NCBI RefSeq assembly: GCF_036320965.1
Contig: NC_092249.1
Location: forward strand, 509,114-573,113
From: Panulirus ornatus
Lineage: Eukaryota; Arthropoda; Malacostraca; Decapoda; Palinuridae
DNA: 64,000 nt
Direction: 5' to 3'
The notes under the pieces are model-generated. The model worked only from the letters and a program-made list of their open reading frames with translations, did no database searches and was not told the origin of the DNA. This document shows positions 1-10,130 of the stretch, one piece after another. A program made the position numbers and the translations under genes. The stretch's first letter is position 1. Each line of letters begins with the position of its first letter.

Positions 1-295
1 AGATTTTGTGTGATCGGGGCCCTGAACATGCAGGAGGGTGAAAGGAGGGCAAGGAATAGAGTGAATTGGAGCGATGTGGTATACAGGGGTTGACGTGCTG
101 TCAGTGGATTGAATCAAGGCATGTGAAGCGTCTGGGGTAAACCATGGAAAGCTGTGTAGGTATGTATATTTGCGGTGTGTGGACGTGTGTATGTACGTGT
201 GTATGGGGTTGGGCCATTTCTTTCGTCTGTTTCCTCGCGCTACCTCGCAAACGGGGAGACAGCGACAAAGTATAAAAAAAAAAAAAAAAAAAAAA
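1..295 (+). mobile_element. RTE-like LINE copy L1, 3' end only (cut by window edge)
   Basis: This is the last ~30 codons of the LINE C-terminal domain, a TGA at 91-93, the 3' untranslated region and an A-run. An extra C near position 20 shifts the frame relative to L3. The 3' tail carries the family signature CGCTACCTCGC near 238-249, then the A-run and a TA tract. The segment shares private variants with L4 (7239-7532), such as the tacagggg stop context and 'cctcgcgc' in the tail, so it looks like a second copy of the L4/L5 junction region. Confidence 0.9.
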
Positions 296-304
296 TATAT
301 ATAT

Positions 305-350
<46 letters not shown>
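274..350. repeat. A-run plus (TA)n tract between L1 and L2
   Basis: About 22 A followed by an almost pure TA tract up to 350. It is at once the 3' end of L1 and the 5' border of L2, the arrangement seen at nearly every junction of this family here. Confidence 0.95.
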
Positions 351-352
<2 letters not shown>

Positions 353-2594
353 CTCTTGTGTAAGGAAGTACCAGGAGAGACTGAGTACAGAATGGAAAAA
401 GGTGAGAACAAAGGACGTAAGGGGAGTGTGGGAAGAATGTGATGTAATTTAGGGAAGCAGTGATGGCTTGTGCAAAAGATGCTTGTGGCATGAGAAGCGT
501 GAGAGGTGGGCAGATTAGAAAGGGTACTCACTAGTGAGTGGTGGGATGAAGAAGTAAGATTTTTAGTGAAGAGAAGAGAGAGGCATTTGGACTATTTTTG
601 CAGGGAAATAATGCAAATGAGATGTATAAAAGAAAGAGGCAGGAGGTCAGGAGAAAGGTGCAAGAGGTGAAAAAGAGGGCAAATGTGAGTGGGTTGAGAG
701 AGTATCATTAAATTTTAGTGAGGTTTAAAAAAATGTTTTGGAAGGAGGTAAATAAAGTGCTTAAGACAAGGGAACAAATGGGAACATCAGTGAAGGGGGG
801 AAATGGGGAGGTGATAACAAGTAGTGGTGATGTGAGGAGATGGAGTATTTTGAAGGTTTGTTGAATGTGTTTGATGATAGAGTGGCAGATATAGGGTGTT
901 TTGGTCGAGGTGGTGTGCAAAGTGAGAGGGTTAGGGAGAATGATTTGGTTTAACAGAGAGGGGTGTAGTAAAAGCTTAGGGGAAGGTGAAAGCTGGCAAG
1001 GCAGCGGGTTTTGGATGGTATTGCAGTGGAATTTATTTAAAAAATGGGGTGACTGTATTGTTGAGTGGTTGGTAAGGCTATTTAATGTATGTATGACTCA
1101 TTGGTGAGGTTTGCCTTAGGATGGCGGGAATGCTTGCATAGTGCCATTGTACAAAGGCAAAGGGGATAAGAGTGAGTGCTCAAATTACAGAGGTATAAGT
1201 TTGTTAGTTATTCTGGTAAATTATATGGGAGGGGATTGATTGAGAGGGTGAAGGCATGTACAGAGCATCAGATTGGGAAGAGCAGTGTGGTTTCAGAAGT
1301 GGTAGAGGATGTGTGGATCAGGTGTTTGCTTTGAAGAATGTTTGTGAGAAATACTTAGAAAAGCAAATGGATTTGTATGTAGAAATTTATGGATCTGGAG
1401 AAGGCATATGATAGAGTTGATAGAGATGCTCTGTGGAAGGTATTAAGAATATATGGTGTGGGAGGAAAGTTGTTAGAAGCAGTGAAAAGTTTTTATCGAG
1501 GATGTAAGGCATGTGTATGTGTAGGAAGAGAGGAAAGTGATTGGTTCTCAGTGAATGTAGGTTTGCGGCAGGGGTGTGTGATGTCTCCATGGTTGTTTAA
1601 TTTGTTTATGGATGGGGTTGTTAGGGAGGTGAATGCAAGAGTTTTGGAAAGAGGGGCAAGTATGAAGTCTGTTGGGGATGAGAGAGCTTGGGAAGTGAGT
1701 CAGTTGTTGTTCGCTGATGATACAGCGCTGGTGGCTGATTCATGTGAGAAACTGCAGAAGCTGGTGACTGAGTTTGGTAAAGTGTGTGGAAGAAGAAAGT
1801 TAAGAGTAAATGTGAATAAGAGCAAGGTTATTAGGTACAGTAGGGTTGAGGGTCAAGTCGGTTGGGAGATGAGTTTGAATGGAAAAAAACTGGAGGAAGT
1901 GAGGTGTTTTAGATATCTGGGAGTGGATCTGGCAGCGGATGGAACCATGGAAGCGGAAGTGGATCATAGGGTGGGGGAGGGGGCGAAAATTCTGGGGGCC
2001 TTGAAGAATGTGTGGAAGTCGAGAACATTATCTCGGAAAGCAAAAATGGGTATGTTTGAAGGAATAGTGGTTCCAACAATGTTGTATGGTTGCGAGGCGT
2101 GGGCTATGGATAGAGTTGTGCGCAGGAGGATGGAGGTGCTGGAAATGAGATGTTTGAGGACAATGTGTGGTGTGAGGTGGTTTGATCGAGTAACGTAAGG
2201 GTAAGAGAGATGTGTGGAAATAAAAAGAGCGTGGTTGAGAGAGCAGAAGAGGGTGTTTTGAAGTGGTTTGGACACATGGAGAGAATGAGTGAGGAAAGAT
2301 TGACCAAGAGGATATATGTGTCGGAGGTGGAGGGAACGAGGAGAAGAGGGAGACCAAATTGGAGGTGGAAAGATGGAGTGAAAAAGATTTTGTGTGATCG
2401 GGGCCTGAACATGCAGGAGGGTGAAAGGAGGGCAAGGAATAGAGTGAATTGGAGCGATGTGGTATACCGGGGTTGACGTGCTGTCAGTGGATTGAATCAG
2501 GGCATGTGTATGGGGGTGGGTTGGGCCATTTCTTTCGTCTGTTTCCTTGCGCTACCTCGCAAACGCGGGAGACAGCGACAAAGAAAAAAAAAAA
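351..2594 (+). mobile_element. RTE-like LINE copy L2, 5'-truncated, broken and apparently chimeric
   Basis: The copy starts inside the region between endonuclease and reverse transcriptase, at the same point as L5. From 351 to about 1380 it carries many one-base indels and the same damaged codons as L5 (for example a stop in 'aaagcttaggg'). From about 1390 it becomes clean: an open stretch 1389-2198 encodes the motifs MDLEKAYDRVDRD, GLRQGCVMSPWLF and LLFADDTALVAD, close to L3. A 4-base deletion near 2193 shifts the frame; the C-terminal domain continues 2210-2476. The 3' untranslated region has lost about 75 bp between two CATGTG repeats. Recognition as LINE is certain; the clade (RTE-like) rests on the RT and on the C-terminal WFGHMERM...RGRPNWRWK region, by memory. 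Confidence 0.9.
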
Positions 2595-2776
2595 TATATA
2601 TTTGTATATTCCATTCATGCTTGTACACTCTTATTATTCATGAATGTATGAGTAAACTGTACCACATCATTATCTTTTGCTTCATATGATGCTAACTGTG
2701 GAAATGGTATGTATGAGGGGTAATTTTTCTAGCAGATATCGTGTATGCTAACCAATGAATAATTTTGATTCATCAG

Positions 2777-2887
2777 TTGGAGGAGTGTAAGCAGGCTCGG
2801 GCAGAGGTTGAGGAGCGACTTCATGCAGCTGATCTGCACGCTGCGCACCAAGTCAACCATCTCCGTGAGCAGCTCCACCAGCGTGAG
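2777..2887 (+). CDS. Host gene exon 1 of window: coiled-coil golgin, probable TRIP11/GMAP-210 (partial gene)
   Basis: The exon is 37 codons, bounded by an acceptor (ttttgattcatcag) and a GTACGT donor, phase 0 at both ends. The peptide is a charged alpha-helical coiled-coil segment (LEECKQARAEVEERL... ending REQLHQRE). GMAP-210 is a long golgin that tethers vesicles at the cis-Golgi. From memory, this segment aligns without gaps to an N-terminal stretch of human TRIP11 (EEKHEAS...RNQLQQKE), and the next exons follow in the same order. The family assignment is an inference and another golgin is possible; the exon itself is well supported. The gene's start lies upstream of the window. It is flanked by LINE L2 and an ~8.8 kb intron full of LINE copies. 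Confidence 0.8.
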
Positions 2888-3770
2888 GTACGTATGACAC
2901 TTCATTTACCACAGCTTTCCTACTATGCTTCATTGTGTCACAGTTACATTTTGTTTGGAATGTAAGCCTTGTTTGAACATTTAACGTAATGTAGTCATCA
3001 TGAATTTTGTTTAGTCTTTGTGTTTGCATTCATTTTGATGTTCTCTCCGCTTTATGAAGCACCCATTTATGTACATTTGACTGTATGTACAACTCCACCT
3101 TCAAAACAATTCATGTCATGGATACTGTACTTAGCCTTGTGTATTTTCAGTCTTATACAATTACAATTTTTTTTGGTCTTAATCTTACTTTGAGTTCATA
3201 TCACCGTCTATGTGACCCTCATATTAACTCTAAGCCATATGAACACTTCACCCAGTATACAACCCATGTGTGAAAATTTGTCATGTGTACACTCCACAGT
3301 ACATATGGTTCTCAAGTGTGTATGAACTCAAAACCTATAAGGCACAACTCACTTTTGATTCCTCTTTCTCGCGTACATTATATCATCTATATCTAGCTGG
3401 TGTATTATATATATCTTTAATTTGTTACACTTTTTGTATATGCAGCCTTTTGAGCAGCATTTTATGTACAGTCTGTTTTTGCTTTTCTCTAATGACAGGA
3501 ACTATACACATGCATACCTCGTATACAAATGTGCTGGCATATTTGGAAGGTTTAAAAAAGGACAGAGCTTAGAGGATCAATGCTTGTTAGCTACAATAGT
3601 GATTTTACAGTCAGAAACACAGAGGCTGATACCTCTACTTATGTGAGCCATGTATTTGCTCAAATTTAAGTACACTATCACTAGAGTAAAACCTGTTTTG
3701 ATACAGCCAGTTTCGTGAAAACTATACTTTTTACAGTTCCTTATGTTATACAGTTCAGCCATAGATGTCA
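2888..3770 (+). other. Intron sequence, nothing recognised
   Basis: AT-rich single-copy-looking intron directly after the GTACGT donor. Only short meaningless open frames are present. I see no repeat or conserved motif. Confidence 0.6.
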
Positions 3771-3774
3771 AAGT

Positions 3775-4011
3775 ACGAAAGAGGGTGGATGGTATGGAAA
3801 TGAAATATTTCAGTACAGTATGTGATATAAAGAAGGTTGATAGAAAGATGATAGATTAAGAGACAAGTGTAATGAAAAGAAGCGTATGTCAGAGAGAGCT
3901 AAAGAGGTTGCACTGGATTTGTTTAAACATATGGGGAGGATGAGTAAGGAGAGGTTGACAAGGAGGATGTATGTCAGAAGTGAAGGGGACAAGAAGGGGA
4001 GACTGATGTAC

Positions 4012-4013
<2 letters not shown>
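3775..4013 (+). mobile_element. Old diverged RTE-like LINE relic R1 (C-terminal domain)
   Basis: In shifted frames the sequence still reads like the LINE C-terminal domain: MSERAKEVALDLFKHMGRM followed by SKERLTRRMYV corresponds to the young family's VVERAEEGVLKWFGHMERM and SEERLTKRIYV. Upstream, RVDGMEMKYFSTVC parallels RRMDVLEMRCLRTMC. It is cut off by the TA tract at which young copy L3 begins. Confidence 0.75.

Positions 4014-4051
<38 letters not shown>
4014..4051. repeat. (TA)n tract at the 5' border of L3
   Basis: Pure TA repeat of about 37 bp between old relic R1 and the first base of L3. Its last A supplies the ATG seen at 4050. Confidence 0.95.
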
Positions 4052-4054
<3 letters not shown>

Positions 4055-6290
4055 TGATCATTATCTTGTGGAGGCTAAGGTGAAGATTAGTATGGGTTTT
4101 CAGAAAAGAAGAGTGAATGTTGGGGTGAAGAAGGTGGTGAGAGTAAGTGAGCTTGGGAAGGAGACCTGTGTGAGGAAGTATCAGGAGAGACTGTGTACAG
4201 AATGGAAAAAGGTGAGAACAATGGAAGTAAGGGGAGTGGGGGAGGAATGGGATGTATTTAGGGAATCAGTGATGGATTGCGCAAAAGATGCTTGTGGCAT
4301 GAGAAGAGTGGGAGGTGGGCTGTTTAGAAAGGGTAGTGAGTGGTGGGATGAAGAAGTAAGAGTATTAGTGAAAGAGAAGAGGGAGGCATTTGGACGATTT
4401 TTGCAGGGAAAAAATGCAATTGAGTGGGAGAAGTATAAAAGAAAGAGACAAGAGGTCAAGAGAAAGGTGCAAGAGGTGAAAAAAAGGGCAAATGAGAGTT
4501 GGGGTGAGAGACTATCAGTAAATTTTAGGGAGAATAAAAAGATGTTCTGGAAGGAGGTAAATAGGGTGCGTAAGACAAGGGAGCAAATGGGAACTTCAGT
4601 GAAGGGCGTAAATGGGGAGGTGATAACAAGTAGTGGTGATGTGAGAAGGAGATGGAATGAGTATTTTGAAGGTTTGTTGAATGTGTCTGATGACAGAGTG
4701 GCAGATATAGGGTGTTTTGGTCGAGGTGGTGTGCAAAGTGAGAGGGTTAGGGAAAATGATTTGGTAAACAGAGAAGAGGTAGTAAAAGCTTTGCGGAAGA
4801 TGAAAGCCGGCAAGGCAGCAGGTTTGGATGGTATTGCAGTGGAATTTATAAAAAAAGGGGGTGACTGTATTGTTGACTGGTTGGTAAGGTTATTTAATGT
4901 ATGTATGACTCATGGTGAGGTGCCTGAGGATTGGCGGAATGCGTGCATAGTGCCATTGTACAAAGGCAAAGGGGATAAGAGTGAGTGCTCAAATTACAGA
5001 GGTATAAGTTTGTTGAGTATTCCTGGTAAATTATATGGGAGGGTATTGATTGAGAGGGTGAAGGCATGTACAGAGCATCAGATTGGGGAAGAGCAGTGTG
5101 GTTTCAGAAGTGGTAGAGGATGTGTGGATCAGGTGTTTGCTTTGAAGAATGTATGTGAGAAATACTTAGAAAAGCAAATGGATTTGTATGTAGCATTTAT
5201 GGATCTGGAGAAGGCATATGATAGAGTTGATAGAGATGCTCTGTGGAAGGTATTAAGAATATATGGTGTGGGAGGCAAGTTGTTAGAAGCAGTGAAAAGT
5301 TTTTATCGAGGATGTAAGGCATGTGTACGTGTAGGAAGAGAGGAAAGTGATTGGTTCTCAGTGAATGTAGGTTTGCGGCAGGGGTGTGTGATGTCTCCAT
5401 GGTTGTTTAATTTGTTTATGGATGGGGTTGTTAGGGAGGTAAATGCAAGAGTCTTGGAAAGAGGGGCAAGTATGAAGTCTGTTGGGGATGAGAGAGCTTG
5501 GGAAGTGAGTCAGTTGTTGTTCGCTGATGATACAGCGCTGGTGGCTGATTCATGTGAGAAACTGCAGAAGCTGGTGACGGAGTTTGGTAAAGTGTGTGGA
5601 AGAAGAAAGTTAAGAGTAAATGTGAATAAGAGCAAGGTTATTAGGTACAGTAGGGTTGAGGGTCAAGTCAATTGGGAGGTGAGTTTGAATGGAGAAAAAC
5701 TGGAGGAAGTGAAGTGTTTTAGATATCTGGGAGTGGATCTGTCAGCGGATGGAACCATGGAAGCGGAAGTGGATCATAGGGTGGGGGAGGGGGCAAAAAT
5801 TTTGGGAGCCTTGAAAAATGTGTGGAAGTCGAGAACATTATCCCGGAAAGCAAAAATGGGTATGTTTGAAGGAATAGTGGTTCCAACAATGTTGTATGGT
5901 TGCGAGGCGTGGGCTATGGATAGAGTTGTGCGCAGGAGGATGGATGTGCTGGAAATGAGATGTTTGAGGACAATGTGTGGTGTGAGGTGGTTTGATCGAG
6001 TGAGTAACGTAAGGGTAAGAGAGATGTGTGGAAATAAAAAGAGCGTGGTTGAGAGAGCAGAAGAGGGTGTTTTGAAGTGGTTTGGGCACATGGAGAGGAT
6101 GAGTGAGGAAAGATTGACCAAGAGGATATATGTGTCGGAGGTGGAGGGAACAAGGAGAAGAGGGAGACCAAATTGGAGGTGGAAAGATGGAGTGAAAAAG
6201 ATTTTGTGTGATCGGGGCCTGAACATGCAGGAGGGTGAAAGGAGGGCAAGGAATAGAGTGAATTGGAGCGATGTGGTATACCGGGGTTGA
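4050..6290 (+). CDS. LINE endonuclease(end)-reverse transcriptase ORF, 5'-truncated
   Basis: The open frame is 746 codons. Residues 2-11 (SDHYLVEAKV) match the last conserved block of an AP-endonuclease domain, so the N-terminal endonuclease is missing. Residues ~240-560 are the reverse transcriptase: KAAGLDGIAVEF, YRGISLLSIPGKLY, MDLEKAYD (384-391, first catalytic Asp), GLRQGCVMSPWLF (from 441) and FADD (491-494, catalytic Asp pair). Residues ~620-746 are the C-terminal region with WFGHMERM (677 on) and GRPNWRW (705 on), typical of RTE-like and related LINEs. The protein would nick target DNA and copy its own RNA there. The ATG is not native: its A is the last base of the TA tract and the reading frame simply enters from upstream. 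No promoter is visible, so expression would depend on host read-through. Confidence 0.9.
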
Positions 6291-6493
6291 CGTGCTGTTA
6301 GTGGATTGAAGCAAGGCATGTGAAGCGTCTGGGGTAAACCATGGAAAGCTGTGTAGGTATGTATATTTGCGTGTGTGGACGTATGTATATACATGTGTAT
6401 GGGGGGGGGGGTTGGGCCATTTCTTTCGTCTGTTTCCTTGCGCTACCTCGCAAACGCGGGAGACAGCGACAAAGTATAATAAAAAATAAAATA

Positions 6494-6497
<4 letters not shown>
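4052..6497 (+). mobile_element. RTE-like LINE copy L3, longest and best preserved copy
   Basis: 5'-truncated element containing the end of the endonuclease domain, the full reverse transcriptase and C-terminal domain, a ~190 bp 3' untranslated region and an A-rich tail. The body has no frameshift. The tail holds a G-run, TTGGGCCATTTCTTTCGTC and a hairpin-forming CGCTACCTCGC...GCGGGAGACAGCG segment at 6441-6468. It is flanked on both sides by TA tracts. The coding strand is visibly G-rich and C-poor, which explains the many long but meaningless open frames on the opposite strand. Confidence 0.95.

Positions 6498-6532
<35 letters not shown>
6498..6532. repeat. (TA)n tract after L3
   Basis: TA repeat following the A-rich end of L3 and preceding a diverged extra LINE tail. 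Confidence 0.95.
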
Positions 6533-6536
<4 letters not shown>

Positions 6537-6650
6537 TGTGTATATATACATATACACATGTGTGTGTGGGTGGGGTGGGCCATTCTTTTGTCTGTTTCCT
6601 TGCGCTACCTTCCTTAAGTGGGACATGGTGATCAAGTATTATAATAAAAT
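6533..6650 (+). mobile_element. Isolated diverged LINE 3' tail
   Basis: The sequence matches only the last ~110 bp of the LINE 3' end: GGGCCATTCTTTTGTCTG, then TTGCGCTACCT, then a degraded GCGGG...CAAAGTAT equivalent and an A-rich end. No coding part precedes it. It is either an extremely short 5'-truncated insertion or a tail-only sequence mobilised like a SINE. L4 starts directly at its A-rich end. Confidence 0.75.
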
Positions 6651-7514
6651 AAGAGTAAATGTGAATAAGAGCAAGGTTATTAGGTACAGTAGGGTTGAGG
6701 GTCAAGTCAATTGGGAGGTGAGTTTGAATGGAGAAAAACTGGAGGAAGTGAAGTGTTTTAGATATCTGGGAGTGGATCTGTCAGCGGATGGAACCATGGA
6801 AGCGGAAGTGGATCATAGGGTGGGGGAGGGGGCGAAAATTTTGGGAGCCTTGAAAAATGTGTGGAAGTCGAGAACATTATCTCGGAAAGCAAAAATGGGT
6901 ATGTTTGAAGGAATAGTGGTTCCAACAATGTTGTATGGTTGCGAGGCGTGGGCTATGGATAGAGTTGTGCGCAGGAGGATGGATGTGCTGGAAATGAGAT
7001 GTTTGAGGACAATGTGTGGTGTGAGGTGGTTTGATCGAGTAAGTAACGTAAGGGTAAGAGAGATGTGTGGAAATAAAAAGAGCGTGGTTGAGAGAGCAGA
7101 AGAGGGTGTTTTGAAATGGTTTGGGCACATGGAGAGAATGAGTGAGGAAAGATTGACCAAGAGGATATATGTGTCGGAGGTGGAGGGAACGAGGAGAAGA
7201 GGGAGACCAAATTGGAGGTGGAAAGATGGAGTGAAAAAGATTTTGTGTGATCGGGGCCTGAACATGCAGGAGGGTGAAAGGAGGGCAAGGAATAGAGTGA
7301 ATTGGAGCGATGTGGTATACAGGGGTTGACGTGCTGTCAGTGGATTGAATCAAGGCATGTGAAGCGTCTGGGGTAAACCATGGAAAGCTGTGTAGGTATG
7401 TATATTTGCGTGTGTGGACGTGTGTATGTACGTGTGTATGGGGGTTGGGCCATTTCTTTCGTCTGTTTCCTCGCGCTACCTCGCAAACGTGGGAGACAGC
7501 GACAAAGTATAAAA

Positions 7515-7532
<18 letters not shown>
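6651..7532 (+). mobile_element. RTE-like LINE copy L4, 5'-truncated in the reverse transcriptase
   Basis: The copy begins at RVNVNKSKVIRYS, downstream of the FADD motif, and continues open to the TGA at 7327-7329, followed by the short-form 3' untranslated region and an A-run. It is nearly identical to L3 over the shared part, so it is young. The frame happens to be open from the preceding tail fragment (from 6538), giving a misleading 263-codon fusion. Confidence 0.92.

Positions 7533-7587
<55 letters not shown>
7511..7587. repeat. A-run plus (TA)n tract between L4 and L5
   Basis: About 22 A and then TA repeat; same layout as 274-350. Confidence 0.95.
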
Positions 7588-7589
<2 letters not shown>

Positions 7590-10120
7590 CTCTTGTGTAA
7601 GGAAGTACCAGGAGAGACTGAGTACAGAATGGAAAAAGGTGAGAACAAAGGACGTAAGGGGAGTGTGGGAAGAATGTGATGTATTTAGGGAAGCAGTGAT
7701 GGCTTGTGCAAAAGATGCTTGTGGCATGAGAAGCGTGAGAGGTGGGCAGATTAGAAAGGGTACTCACTAGTGAGTGGTGGGATGAAGAAGTAAGATTTTT
7801 AGTGAAAGAGAAGAGAGAGGCATTTGGACTATTTTTGCAGGGAAATAATGCAAATGAGATGTATAAAAGAAAGAGGCAGGAGGTCAGGAGAAAGGTGCAA
7901 GAGGTGAAAAAGAGGGCAAATGTGAGTTGGGTTGAGAGAGTATCATTAAATTTTAGTGAGGGTAAAAAGATGTTTTGGAAGGAGGTAAATAAAGTGCTTA
8001 AGACAAGGGAACAAATGGGAACATCAGTGAAGGGGGCAAATGGGGAGGTGATAACAAGTAGTGGTGATGTGAGGAGATGGAGTATTTTGAAGGTTTGTTG
8101 AATGTGTTTGATGATAGAGTGGCAGATATAGGGTGTTTTGGTCGAGGTGGTGTGCAAAGTGAGAGGGTTAGGGAGAATGATTTGGTTAACAGAGAGGAGG
8201 TAGTAAAAGCTTAGGGGAAGGTGAAAGCTGGCAAGGCAGCGGGTTTGGATGGTATTGCAGTGGAATTTATTAAAAAATGGGGTGACTGTATTGTTGAGTG
8301 GTTGGTAAGGCTATTTAATGTATGTATGACTCATGGTGAGGTGCCTTAGGATTGGCGGAATGCTTGCATAGTGCCATTGTACAAAGGCAAAGGGGATAAG
8401 AGTGAGTGCTCAAATTACAGAGGTATAAGTTTGTAGTATTCCTGGTAAATTATATGGGAGGGTATTGATTGAGAGGGTGAAGGCATGTACAGAGCATCAG
8501 ATTGGGGAAGAGCAGTGTGGTTTCAGAAGTGGTAGAGGATGTGTGGATCAGGTGTTTGCTTTGAAGAATGTATGTGAGAAATACTTAGAAAAGCAAATGG
8601 ATTTGTATGTAGCATTTATGGATCTGGAGTAGGCATATGATAAGAGTTGATAGAGATGCTTTTTGGAAGGTATTAAGAATATATGGTGTGGGAGGCAAGT
8701 TGTTAGAAGCAGTGAAAAGTTTTTATTGAGGATGTAAGGCATGTGTACGTGTAGGAAGAGAGGAAAGTGATTGGTTCTCAGTGAATGTTGGTTTGCGGCA
8801 GGGGTGTGTGATGTCTCCATGGTTATTTAATTTGTTTATGGATGGGGTTGTTAGGGAGGTGAATGCAAGAGTTTTGGAAAGAAGGGCAAGTATGCAGTCT
8901 GTTATGGATGAGAGAGCTTGGGAAGTGAGTCAGTTGTTGTTCGCTGATGATACAGTGCTGGTGGCTGATTCGGGTGGGAAACTGCAGAAGCTGGTGACTG
9001 AGTTTTCTAAAGTGTGTGAAAGAAGAAAGCTGAGAGTAAATATGAATAAGAGTAAGGTTATTAGGTACAGTAGGGTTGAGGGACAAGTCAATTGGGAGGT
9101 AAGTTTGAATGGAGAAAAACTGGAGGAAGTGAAGTGTTTTAGATATCTGGGAGTGGATTTGGCAGTGGATAGAACCTTGGAAGCGGAAGTGAATCATAGG
9201 GTGGGGGAGGGGGCGAAAATTCTGGGAGCATTGAAGAATGTGTGGAAGTTGAGAACGTTATCTCGGAAAGCAAAAATGGGTATGTTTGAAGGAATAGTGG
9301 TCCCAACAGTGGTATATGGTTGTGAAATGAGATGTTTAAGGATAATATGTGGTGTGCGGTGGTTTGATCGAGTAAGCAATGAAAGGGTAAGAGAGATGTG
9401 TGGTAATGAAAAGAGTGTGGTTGAGAGCAGAAGAGGGTGTTTTGAAATGGTTTGGTCACATGAAGAGAATGAGTGAGGAAAGATTGACCAAGAGGATATA
9501 TGTGCCAGAGGTGGAGGGAACGAGGAGAAGTGGGAGACCAAATTGGAGGTGGAAAGATGGAGTGAAAAAGATTTTGTGTGATTGGGGCCTGAACATGCAG
9601 GAGGGGGAAAGGCGTGCAAGGAATAGAGTGAATTGGAACGATGTGGTATGCCGGGGTCGACGTGCTGTCAATGCATTGAACCAAGGCATGTGAAGCATCT
9701 GGGGTAAACCATGGATAGTTCTGTGGGGCCTGGATGTGGAAAGGGAGCTGTGGTTTCGGTGCATTATTACATGACAGCTAGAGACTGAGTGTGAACAAAT
9801 GTGGCCTTTGTTGTCTTTTCCTAGCGCTACCTCGCACACATGAGGGGGGAGGGGGTTGTTATTCCTTGTGTGGCAAGGTGGCGATGGGAATAAATAAAGG
9901 CAGACAGTATGAATTATGTACATGTGTATATATGTATATGTCTGTGTGTGTATATATATGTGTACGTTGAGATGTATAGGTATGTATATTTGTGTGTGTG
10001 GACATGTATGTATATACATGTGTATGTGGGTGGGTTGGGCCATTCTTTTGTCTGTTTCCTTGCGCTACCTTGCTAATGCGGGAGACAGCGACAAAGCAAA
10101 ATAAATGAATAAATAAATAT
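7588..10120 (+). mobile_element. RTE-like LINE copy L5, older, broken, long 3' UTR subfamily
   Basis: The copy starts at the same truncation point as L2. The coding region has stops and frameshifts (for example TAG in 'aaagcttagggg' and near 8629), then an open stretch 8781-9476 with GLRQGCVMSPWLF and LLFADDTVLVAD, then a deletion within the C-terminal region. The stop context is CGGGGTCGACG, unlike the young copies. The 3' untranslated region is about 430 bp and carries two tail-like modules: CCTAGCGCTACCTCGC near 9828 and CCTTGCGCTACCTTGC near 10058. It ends in AATAAATAAAT-type repeats. Confidence 0.9.
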
Positions 10121-10130
10121 ATATGTTTAG

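Noticed and set aside
5774..6635. Long minus-strand frames (206 and 265 codons) opposite L3, and equivalents opposite L2, L4, L5, L7 and L8 (up to 426 codons at 6877-8157)
   Set aside because: They are shadows of the C-poor, G-rich LINE coding strand. They recur only because the LINE recurs and have Ser/Pro/His-rich composition with no domain.
6538..7329. 263-codon gene fused from UTR text and reverse transcriptase
   Set aside because: The N-terminal ~38 codons are translated LINE 3' tail and TA repeat; the frame is open by chance across the L4 junction.
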